Origin: Duganella sp. 1224 | Lineage (GTDB): Bacteria > Pseudomonadota > Gammaproteobacteria > Burkholderiales > Burkholderiaceae_D | NCBI RefSeq assembly: GCF_013408245.1 | Contig: NZ_JACBYS010000001.1 | Span: 1,302,001-1,366,000 of the forward strand | Direction of reading: 5' to 3' | Length of the DNA stretch: 64,000 bases | Shown: positions 27,566 through 37,846 of the stretch, in pieces | How the letters are laid out: every line of letters starts with the position of its first letter | Numbering within the stretch: the stretch's first letter is position 1 | Made by a program: the position numbers and the translations under genes | Notes under the pieces: generated by a model | The model's input: only the letters and a program-made list of their open reading frames with translations | Databases searched by the model: none | What the model was told of the DNA's origin: nothing

Positions 27566-28507
27566 ATGGAAAGACCGCACCCGCATTACGACCGATTGAT
27601 CGCTGCAGCGCGGCACGCGGGCCCGGCGACGGTCGCCGTCGCCCATCCCTGTGATCGCAACGCGCTGGAAGGCGCGCTCGACGCGGCGGAAATGGGGCTG
27701 ATCAAACCGATCCTGGTTGGCCCCACGGCCCGCATCCGCGAAGCCGCCGACGCCGCCCGGCTGGACATCTCGGCGCTGCCCATCATCGATACCGAACACA
27801 GTCACGCCTCGGCCGCGCGCGCGGTGCAGCTGATCCACGAAGGCCAGGCCACCGCGCTGATGAAAGGCAGCCTGCACACCGATGAACTGATGGGCGCCGT
27901 GGTGGCCACCGCCACCGGCCTGCGCACCGCGCGCCGCCTCAGCCACTGCTTCATCATGGACGTGCCGGAGCGCGCCGAACCGCTGATCATCACCGACGCC
28001 GCCGTCAACATCGTCCCCACGCTGGCCGACAAGGTGGACATCGTGCAAAACGCCATCGACCTGGCGCATGTGCTGCGTTTTGATCCCGTGAAGGTAGCCA
28101 TCCTGGCCGCCGTGGAGACGGTCAGCTCCAAAATGCCATCCACCATCGACGCCGCCGCGTTGTGCAAGATGGCCGACCGCGGCCAGATCACCGGCGCGCT
28201 GCTGGATGGCCCGCTGGCGATGGACAACGCCATCGATCCGCAGGCCGCCGCCATCAAGCACCTGGTGTCGCCGGTGGCCGGCCAGGCCAACGTGCTGGTG
28301 GCGCCGGATCTGGAGGCCGGCAACATGCTGGCCAAGAGCCTGACCTTCATGGCCGGCGCTAGCGCGGCCGGCATCGTGCTGGGCGCGCGTGTACCGGTGG
28401 TCCTCACCAGCCGTGCGGATTCTGTACAGGCACGGTTGGCGTCGTGTGCGGTGGCTGTGCTGGTCGCGCACAGCAAACTGTCCGGTGCCCGTATTCTGGG
28501 GAGCTGA
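27566..28507 (+). CDS. Phosphate acetyl/butyryltransferase-type protein
   Basis: A 313-residue protein of the Pta/Ptb family, corresponding to the C-terminal part of the fused enoyl-CoA hydratase/Pta proteins. Typical segments are AEMGLIKPILVGP, the ALMKGSLHTDELMGAVV region and the C-terminal VLTSRADSVQARLASCA. It should convert an acyl-CoA and phosphate to an acyl phosphate, which the next gene product (acetate kinase) would use to make ATP. GGAG precedes the ATG. The three-gene set pta-ackA-fabI is tightly spaced. Confidence 0.88.
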   Translation: MERPHPHYDRLIAAARHAGPATVAVAHPCDRNALEGALDAAEMGLIKPILVGPTARIREAADAARLDISALPIIDTEHSHASAARAVQLIHEGQATALMKGSLHTDELMGAVVATATGLRTARRLSHCFIMDVPERAEPLIITDAAVNIVPTLADKVDIVQNAIDLAHVLRFDPVKVAILAAVETVSSKMPSTIDAAALCKMADRGQITGALLDGPLAMDNAIDPQAAAIKHLVSPVAGQANVLVAPDLEAGNMLAKSLTFMAGASAAGIVLGARVPVVLTSRADSVQARLASCAVAVLVAHSKLSGARILGS

Positions 28508-28511
28508 CGCC

Positions 28512-29705
28512 ATGCTGGCCAACGATAGCGTTATCGTGATTAACGCTGGCTCGTCCAGCATCAAGTTCTCCATGTACAGCGGCCCCGCGCTGGATTTGAC
28601 CATGCGCGGCAAGATAGAAAACCTGTACAGCGGCGTGGCCCACTTTATCGCCCAGGATGCCGGCAACAAGGTGGTGGGCGAGCGCCACTGGCGGGACGGC
28701 CCGCTGGGCCACGAAGGCGGCATGCGCTTCCTGATCGACTTCGCGCAGACGCATCTCGACGGGCATCGGGTGGTGGCGGTCGGCCACCGCATCGTCCATG
28801 GCGGCGTGGCGCACAGCGGCCCGATCCTGCTGACCGCCGCGCTGGTCGATGAACTGGAAAAGCTGGTGCCGCTGGCGCCATTACACCTGCCGCACAACCT
28901 GGCGCCGGTGCGCTCGGTGATGGCGATGGCGCCACACGTGCCGCAAATCGGCTGCTTCGACACCGCCTTCCACGCCGGCCAACCGGCCGAGGCGCAGGCG
29001 TTCGCGCTGCCGGCAACGATTACGGAACTGGGCGTGCGGCGCTATGGCTTTCACGGCCTGTCCTATGAATACATCGCCAGTGTGCTGCCGCAGGCGGATC
29101 CCGGCCTGGCGCATGCCCGCGTGGTGGCCGCGCATCTCGGCAATGGCGCCAGCATGTGCGCCATGGACGCTGGCCGCAGCGTGGCCAGCACCATGGGCTT
29201 TACCGCTGTCGACGGACTGCCGATGGGCACCCGCTGCGGCGCGCTTGATCCGGGCGTGGTGCTGTATCTGATGCAGGAACTGGGCATGGACGTGGCGGCG
29301 GTGCAGAAGCTGATGTACCAGCAATCCGGCCTGCTGGGCGTGTCCGGCATTTCGTCCGACATGCGCACGCTGGAACAGAGCGACGATCCGCGCGCCAAGG
29401 CCGCGATCGACCTGATGGTCTACCGCATCGGCCGCGAACTGGGTTCGCTGGCGGCGGCGCTGGGCGGTATCGACGCGCTGGTATTCTCGGGCGGCATCGG
29501 CGAAAACAGCGTGTCGCTGCGCGCCGCCGTCTGCTACGACGCCGCTTGGCTGGGCGTACAACTGGACCACACGGCCAACACCGCCAACCCGCGCGGCATC
29601 GCCCGCATCAGCAAGGCGGACAGCAAGGTCGCCGTGTGGGTGGTGCCGGCCAACGAGGAACTGATGATCGCGCGCCATGCGCTGGACGTGGTGGAGGCGG
29701 CATGA
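28512..29705 (+). CDS. ackA: Acetate (or propionate) kinase
   Basis: A 397-residue acetokinase-fold enzyme. Motifs include VINAGSSSIKFSMY at the N-terminus, GHRIVHGG, CFDTAFHA, GFHGLSYEY, AHLGNGASMCAM and the C-terminal FSGGIGENS. It makes ATP and acetate from acetyl phosphate. The start is 4 bases after the pta stop; earlier in-frame codons run through pta. Its stop overlaps fabI as ATGA. Confidence 0.95.
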   Translation: MLANDSVIVINAGSSSIKFSMYSGPALDLTMRGKIENLYSGVAHFIAQDAGNKVVGERHWRDGPLGHEGGMRFLIDFAQTHLDGHRVVAVGHRIVHGGVAHSGPILLTAALVDELEKLVPLAPLHLPHNLAPVRSVMAMAPHVPQIGCFDTAFHAGQPAEAQAFALPATITELGVRRYGFHGLSYEYIASVLPQADPGLAHARVVAAHLGNGASMCAMDAGRSVASTMGFTAVDGLPMGTRCGALDPGVVLYLMQELGMDVAAVQKLMYQQSGLLGVSGISSDMRTLEQSDDPRAKAAIDLMVYRIGRELGSLAAALGGIDALVFSGGIGENSVSLRAAVCYDAAWLGVQLDHTANTANPRGIARISKADSKVAVWVVPANEELMIARHALDVVEAA

Positions 29706-30478
29706 ACACGGACACCGTCTATCCTATCCTGACCGGCAAGCGCGCCCTGGTGGTGGGCGTGGCCAACGAACATTCGATCGCGTGGGGCTGCGCGCTGGCC
29801 TTCCGCAAACTGGGCGCCGAGGTGGTGCTTACCTACCTGAACGACAAAGCGCTGCCGCACGTGGCGCCGCTGGCGCAACAGATCGACGCGCGGCTGCTGC
29901 CGCTGGACGTGACGCAGCCCGGCCAGCTGGAACAAGTGTTTGCCGTGCTGGCGCTGGAAGGCAAGCTGGATATCGTGGTGCATTCCATCGCCTACGCGCC
30001 CAAGGACGATCTGCGCGGCGGCCTGCTGGAATGCTCGCTGGACGGCTTCCTGCAGGCGATGGACGTCTCCTGTCACTCCTTTGTGCGCATGGCGCGGCTG
30101 GCGGTGCCGCTGATGTCGGAGGGCGGCAGCCTGTTCGCCATGAGCTATCACGGCGCGCAGAAAGTGGTCCCGAACTACAACGTCATGGGGCCGGTGAAGG
30201 CCGCGCTGGAAGCCGCCTGCCGCTATCTGGCGTACGAGCTGGGGCCACGCGGCATCCGGGTGCACGCCATATCACCGGGGCCGTTGCAAACACGGGCGGC
30301 GTCGGGCCTGAAGGACTTCGACCATTTGCTGAGCGATGCCGTGGCGCGGGCGCCGATCGGGGAGTTGGTCGACATCGTCGATGTCGGCAACACCTGCGCC
30401 TACCTGGCGTCGCCGTACGCCAGACGGCTGACCGGCAGCACGGTGTATGTGGACGGCGGCCTGAATATCATCGCCTGA
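29702..30478 (+). CDS. fabI: Enoyl-[acyl-carrier-protein] reductase I
   Basis: A 258-residue NADH-dependent reductase of fatty-acid synthesis, FabI type. The nucleotide site is VVGVANEHSIAWG, and the active site YNVMGPVKA contains Tyr and Lys seven apart. SYHGAQ carries the second conserved Tyr. Coupling with pta and ackA, which balance acyl-CoA, suggests a role in adjusting carbon flow; it may be a second FabI copy besides the housekeeping one. It overlaps ackA as ATGA. Confidence 0.92.
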   Translation: MNTDTVYPILTGKRALVVGVANEHSIAWGCALAFRKLGAEVVLTYLNDKALPHVAPLAQQIDARLLPLDVTQPGQLEQVFAVLALEGKLDIVVHSIAYAPKDDLRGGLLECSLDGFLQAMDVSCHSFVRMARLAVPLMSEGGSLFAMSYHGAQKVVPNYNVMGPVKAALEAACRYLAYELGPRGIRVHAISPGPLQTRAASGLKDFDHLLSDAVARAPIGELVDIVDVGNTCAYLASPYARRLTGSTVYVDGGLNIIA

Positions 30479-30490
30479 GGGGAGGGCAGC

Positions 30491-30787
30491 ATGCAAATCA
30501 TCTTATCCGGACTGCACTGCGACGCGTGTGAAGACAGCGTCACCGAAGGATTGAAGCCGTTTTTTCACGTGAAGCAGGTCAGCATGATACGGCAGGGGGA
30601 AGAAGACAACCCGTGGGCGCTGATCGAGGTCCACGACTCCTACGAACACGTATGGAACGTTTGCAATCAGCTACGAGGGGTCTTTCATCGCGGGAAAAAG
30701 CTCCACTTCTACATCCCGCTGCACCAGGAAGACGTGTACCACGAATTCCACGAGCTGGAGCCACACCAGCGCATCAACATCGCCTGA
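30491..30787 (+). CDS. Small HMA-like protein with CDAC motif
   Basis: A 98-residue protein of unknown function. The N-terminus MQIILSGLHCDACEDSVTEGL resembles the GMxCxxC metal-binding start of heavy-metal-associated (HMA) domains, followed by a strand-helix-strand pattern. The C-terminal half is rich in His and Glu. A very strong ribosome site (GGGGAGGG) lies 4 bases before the ATG and 13 bases after fabI, so it is probably the last gene of the operon. A metal chaperone or redox role is possible but unproved. Confidence 0.7.
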   Translation: MQIILSGLHCDACEDSVTEGLKPFFHVKQVSMIRQGEEDNPWALIEVHDSYEHVWNVCNQLRGVFHRGKKLHFYIPLHQEDVYHEFHELEPHQRINIA

Positions 30788-30832
30788 ATCCACCCCGCCA
30801 GCTTTTAGCGATACGCCGGCGTCACCACTTAA

Positions 30833-30860
30833 GGGTCTGACCCCGAACGGGGTCAGACCC
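30833..30860. repeat. Perfect palindromic intergenic element
   Basis: Arms GGGTCTGACCCCG and its complement flank a 2-base AA loop, a 28-base perfect inverted repeat between two convergent genes. The half AAGGGTCTGACCC is shared with the element near 6517. No T-run follows on either side, so it is not a classical terminator. It may be a dispersed repeat (REP/BIME-like) that also ends transcripts. Confidence 0.65.
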
Positions 30861-32529
30861 TGCGTGGCGGTGCGGGTTTGGCCAGAAAACCATGAATCTG
30901 CGCCACCACCGCCGCGCCTTCGCCGACAGCCGCCGCCACCCGCTTGGTCGAACGCGCCCGCACGTCGCCAATGGCAAACACGCCGGGCACGCTGGTTTCC
31001 AGCGCCGCGCGTTCCCCGGCCGACTCGCCTGGCACATCAAAGCCCGTCAAAATAAAGCCCTTGTCATCCACCTGTACACCGCAATCGGCCAGCCAGCCGG
31101 TGTTCGGGTCGGCGCCGATAAACAGGAACACATGCTTGATATGGTGCACCGCCTCGCTCTTGCTGCGATGATTCCGCACCACCACCTGCTCCAGTCCCTC
31201 CTCATCGCAGCCCTCTAGCGCGACGATCTCCGACTCTGTATGCAACTCGATATTCGGCGTGGCCGCGATGCGATCGATCAGATAGCTGGACATGGTCGAC
31301 GCCAGGCTGTTCTTGCGGATCAGCATATGCACCTTGGCCGCATGGCCCGACAAATACACCGCCGCCTGTCCGGCCGAATTGCCGCCGCCCACCAGAATCA
31401 CCTCATCATCAGCACACAGCCCCGCCTCCAGCGGCGAAGCCCAGTAATACACGCCCTTGCCCTCGAACTGCTTCAGGTTGGCAAGCGAAGGTCGGCGGTA
31501 GCGCGCGCCGCACGACAGCACGACGGTGCGGCCTTGCAGGTGCGTCAGGCTGCCGCACATCTCCACCTTGATCGGATAGGTATCGCACAGCAGGCGTCCC
31601 GCCGGCGCCGGGATCGCCATCTTGACGCCGAACTTCTGCGACTGCACGAACGCGCGGCCGGCCAACGCGCCGCCCGAGATCCCGGTCGGGAAGCCAAGAT
31701 AGTTCTCGATGCGCGCGCTGGCGGCGGCCTGGCCGCCATACGCGCGGGTTTCCAGCACCAGCACCGACAAGCCTTCCGACGCCGCGTACACGGCGGTCGC
31801 CAGACCGGCCGGTCCCGCGCCCACCACGATCACGTCCCACACTTCCTCCGTGCTCAGTGTCGGCAGGGTGCCGAGGCAGCGGCCCAGATCGACCACGGTG
31901 GGATTTTTCTTCACGCCGCCATCCGGGCAGACCGCCAGCGGCCAGTCGTGCGCCTCCGGCTGATAACGCTCCACCAGCGCGCGCGCCTGCTCGTCGCTGC
32001 GCGGATCGAGCACCCGGTGCGGCAAGCCATTGCTGTTCAACCAGCCCTGCAGCGCATGCATGCGCGCGTGGCCGGGCGTGGCCACCAATACCACGCCGCC
32101 GTCCTTGTTGTCCAGCTGCTCGACGCGGCGCAGGATGAAGGCGCGGACGATGCGCTCACCCAGCTCCGCCTCGGCGATCAGCAAGGCGCGCAGCGATTCC
32201 GTGGTCAGCGCCAGCACCTCGACTTCTCCCACGGCGTGGCCGTTGACCAGCGACGGCGCGCCCGCCAGCTGGCTGATTTCGCCGGCAAATTCGCCCACGC
32301 CATGCTCGGTGATGACCGAGCTGTTGCCCAGGCCATCGTAACGGCTGATGCGGATCGCGCCCTTGAGCACGACGTACAGGCCGAAGGCGCCGCGGCCCGC
32401 CTCGAACAGCCGTTCGCCATCGCGGAAGCACATCTGGGCGCCGAAGCGCTGGATGCGCCGGATCTCGGCGGGCGACAGCCTGGGCAGGGCCTGCGCGGTG
32501 CGGTTCTTGAAGGTGTCGTAGATGGTCAT
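30853..32529 (-). CDS. cNMP-binding / thioredoxin-reductase-like fusion protein
   Basis: A 558-residue soluble protein in three parts: a cyclic-nucleotide-binding-like domain (about 25-130, with GEFAGEISQLAG), a thioredoxin-fold-like segment (about 145-215), and an FAD/NAD(P) pyridine nucleotide oxidoreductase domain (about 231-545, with VVGAGPAGLATA and LVGGGNSAGQAA). In true thioredoxin reductases a CxxC redox pair lies after the GxG-Y stretch; here that position reads VYYWASPLEA, so the disulfide is missing. It therefore cannot be a classical thioredoxin reductase. Electron transfer to an unknown partner, controlled by a nucleotide, is the likely theme. Confidence 0.85.
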   Translation of the reverse strand: MTIYDTFKNRTAQALPRLSPAEIRRIQRFGAQMCFRDGERLFEAGRGAFGLYVVLKGAIRISRYDGLGNSSVITEHGVGEFAGEISQLAGAPSLVNGHAVGEVEVLALTTESLRALLIAEAELGERIVRAFILRRVEQLDNKDGGVVLVATPGHARMHALQGWLNSNGLPHRVLDPRSDEQARALVERYQPEAHDWPLAVCPDGGVKKNPTVVDLGRCLGTLPTLSTEEVWDVIVVGAGPAGLATAVYAASEGLSVLVLETRAYGGQAAASARIENYLGFPTGISGGALAGRAFVQSQKFGVKMAIPAPAGRLLCDTYPIKVEMCGSLTHLQGRTVVLSCGARYRRPSLANLKQFEGKGVYYWASPLEAGLCADDEVILVGGGNSAGQAAVYLSGHAAKVHMLIRKNSLASTMSSYLIDRIAATPNIELHTESEIVALEGCDEEGLEQVVVRNHRSKSEAVHHIKHVFLFIGADPNTGWLADCGVQVDDKGFILTGFDVPGESAGERAALETSVPGVFAIGDVRARSTKRVAAAVGEGAAVVAQIHGFLAKPAPPRRV

Positions 32530-32569
32530 GGCGGTAGTCTAGCGTGTTTGGGCGCGGGGAAACCAGTGG

Positions 32570-33469
32570 CTAAAGTGAGACTTTTAGCAGACCCCTTTCG
32601 CGCAACCACTCCTCGGCGCGGCGCGGCCACAGCGACGAGGTGCCCAGGCCTTCGCGCATGCCCATGCCATGGCTGCCGCGTTCCAGCAGATACATCTCCG
32701 CCGGCACGTGGGCGCGCGTCAGCGCCTGGTAGAACAGGATGCTGTTTTCCACCGGGACGGCGGTATCGGCCTGGGTGTGGATCAGCAGCGTGGGCGGGGT
32801 GCTGGCGCTGACCTGTTTTTCCAGCGACATCAGGGCCAGGTTGTCGGCCGACGGCGCGGCGCCCAGCAGCGCCTTGCGTGAGCCGGCGTGGGCGTAGGGG
32901 TCTTGCATGGTGATGACGGGGTACATCAGCATCAGGAAGTCGGGGCGGGCGCTGACACTGTCCAGCGGCGCGCCGGTACGGCCCAGCGGGTGATCGTACA
33001 GTGTACCGGCGCTGGCGGCGAGGTGGCCGCCGGCCGAGCTGCCCATGACGCCGATGCGGTCTGGGCGGATGCCGAATTCCGCCGCGCGCGAGCGCAGCAG
33101 ACGCACGGCGCGCAGCACGTCCTGTAACGGTGCTGGATGGCCGTACTCCTGCATGCGATACTTGAGCACGAAACTGGTGACGCCAAGGCTGCTGAGCCAG
33201 GTCGCGTACTGCTCGCCCTCGCGGGCGGTGGCCATGCGCACGTAGCCGCCGCCGGGGCAGATGATGACGGCGGTGCCGTTGGCGCGGTCGACGGCCGGGC
33301 GCACCATGGTCAGCGCCGGGACGCTGACGTTGGACGTATAGCCGTCGCCGGTTTTTTCGGGGCCGATGTCGCGCTGGCCGGGCACGCCCTCGGGCCAGAG
33401 CGGGATGTCGGCCGTGGCGGAGGCGAGGCGGGTGGCGCACAGCATCAGGATAACAAGCAGTTTTTTCAT
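32570..33469 (-). CDS. Secreted alpha/beta-hydrolase (acetyl-esterase type)
   Basis: A 299-residue esterase with signal peptide (MKKLLVILMLCATRLASATA). The fold is shown by CPGGGY (oxyanion hole), the nucleophile elbow GSSAGG, the acid Asp in HTQADTAVP, and the His in RGSHGMGM. It resembles the BD-FAE/acetyl xylan esterase group that removes acetyl groups from plant polysaccharides. Its start is 12 bp from the divergent DUF1080 gene's start, and no good ribosome site precedes it on this strand. Confidence 0.85.
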   Translation of the reverse strand: MKKLLVILMLCATRLASATADIPLWPEGVPGQRDIGPEKTGDGYTSNVSVPALTMVRPAVDRANGTAVIICPGGGYVRMATAREGEQYATWLSSLGVTSFVLKYRMQEYGHPAPLQDVLRAVRLLRSRAAEFGIRPDRIGVMGSSAGGHLAASAGTLYDHPLGRTGAPLDSVSARPDFLMLMYPVITMQDPYAHAGSRKALLGAAPSADNLALMSLEKQVSASTPPTLLIHTQADTAVPVENSILFYQALTRAHVPAEMYLLERGSHGMGMREGLGTSSLWPRRAEEWLRERGLLKVSL

Positions 33470-33481
33470 GGAGGAGACGTG

Positions 33482-34111
33482 GTGGGCAAATTGGTCGGTG
33501 CTGTCATATTAACGCTGTCTGTGCAGGGTGCGGGCGCGGTTGAACTGTTTAATGGGCGCGATTTCAGCGGCTGGGAGCTGCAAACCACGCCGGCGGCGGT
33601 GGTCGGCGACGCGTTTCACGTGCTGCCGGATGGCGTGATCGCCTCCGACGGCAAGCCGGCCGGCTTCCTGGCCACCAGCCAGAGTTATCGCAACTACAAG
33701 CTGCACGTGGAGTGGCGCTGGACCGGCAAGCCGGGTAATGGCGGGGTGCTGCTGCATATCAGTCCCGGCGCGTTTGACCGTGTGTGGCCGGTCAGCCTGC
33801 AGGTGCAGACCAAGCATGGCAACGTGGGCGACCTGCTGCCGATGGCGGCGGCCAGCTTCGCCGAGCCGCTGACCAGCAAGCCGGGCACCGACACGCGCAT
33901 CAAGGCCCGCACGGCGGCCGATAGCGAAAAGCCGGCGGGCGAGTGGAACGCGTGCGATATCGTCAGCCAGGATGGGACGGTGGAGGTGACCATCAACGGC
34001 GTGCCGCAAAATCGCGTGACGCAGGTGCGGCCGGCCGCCGGCCGCATCGGCTTCCAGCTCGAAGGCACGCCCTACGAGCTGCGTCACGTGGAGCTCACGC
34101 CGCTCGACTGA
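33482..34111 (+). CDS. DUF1080 (3-keto-disaccharide hydrolase-like) secreted protein
   Basis: A 209-residue protein starting from GTG (33482, or the GTG just before) with a GGAGGAG ribosome site and signal peptide (VGKLVGAVILTLSVQGAGA). The DUF1080 landmarks are LFNGRDFSGW, YKLHVEWRW and GNGGVLLH. Relatives are periplasmic or secreted sugar hydrolases with a concanavalin-like fold. No ATG lies in the usual place; upstream ATGs are antisense to the esterase. Its start is only 12 bp from that of the divergent esterase, so the two may act on the same carbohydrate. Confidence 0.78.
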   Translation: MGKLVGAVILTLSVQGAGAVELFNGRDFSGWELQTTPAAVVGDAFHVLPDGVIASDGKPAGFLATSQSYRNYKLHVEWRWTGKPGNGGVLLHISPGAFDRVWPVSLQVQTKHGNVGDLLPMAAASFAEPLTSKPGTDTRIKARTAADSEKPAGEWNACDIVSQDGTVEVTINGVPQNRVTQVRPAAGRIGFQLEGTPYELRHVELTPLD

Positions 34112-34146
34112 GCAGGCGCAGGCTATCGCCACAGGCCTCGATCAAG

Positions 34147-34179
34147 AAAAAAGGCCGGACACCTTGCGGTGGCCGGCCT
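34147..34179 (-). terminator. Rho-independent terminator of the di-heme gene
   Basis: On the minus strand a 12-bp stem (AGGCCGGCCACC pairing with GGTGTCCGGCCT, one mismatch) closes a GCAA tetraloop and is followed by TTTTTT. It lies 30 bases after the stop of the di-heme protein gene. This is the clearest intrinsic terminator in the window. Confidence 0.85.
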
Positions 34180-34208
34180 CAAACAACAACGGAACTACTA
34201 AGGAAAGC

Positions 34209-37451
<3,243 letters not shown>

Positions 37452-37846
37452 ATAAATCCCCTGGCTTTCGGCTGAAATGGAAAGATTGCCAACGGCTCAT
37501 CGCCGTGACGACGCGCATTCTGCATCAAAAAATGTTTTCGTCGCGCACGAATGATTCAAGTACTTGAATCCGATAAATTGCCGCATAGCAACAAGCGTGA
37601 ATGTAGCTTTCGACATGTTGACTGTCAAGCCATTTGCGCATTCGTGCAACAAATCTTTAGAGGTATATCAATGGCGCGGCAGAATATTGCGTTGATGGTG
37701 AATTTGATGGAAGTTCATATCAAAGACACCAAAACACGTGTCGTTCTGGCTAGAAGGATTGCAAACGATTCTTGCTGATTTGATAGCAACTTTGATAGCA
37801 ACTCCGGCGGTGCGGCGCGAGGCCGCCCGCCGGGCCGCCGGACGGC
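37452..37846. other. 395-bp AT-rich intergenic region
   Basis: No convincing gene: the 75-codon frame at 37551-37778 has no ribosome site, and its codon use and composition do not look coding. It holds a perfect 18-bp palindrome (37553-37570) and a 12-bp sequence TTTGATAGCAAC repeated head to tail (37779-37802) next to the end of the U32 gene. The palindrome, 102 bp upstream of the di-heme gene start, is a possible operator. Confidence 0.5.
37553..37570. promoter_or_regulatory. 18-bp perfect palindrome upstream of the di-heme gene
   Basis: Sequence GATTCAAGTACTTGAATC, perfectly symmetric, in AT-rich intergenic DNA 102 bp upstream of the di-heme lipoprotein start. It could bind a dimeric regulator. 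No regulator gene is adjacent. Confidence 0.5.

Noticed and set aside
37551..37778. 75-codon plus-strand ORF in the intergenic region
   Set aside because: No ribosome site, and composition and residues do not look coding; overlaps palindromic DNA.
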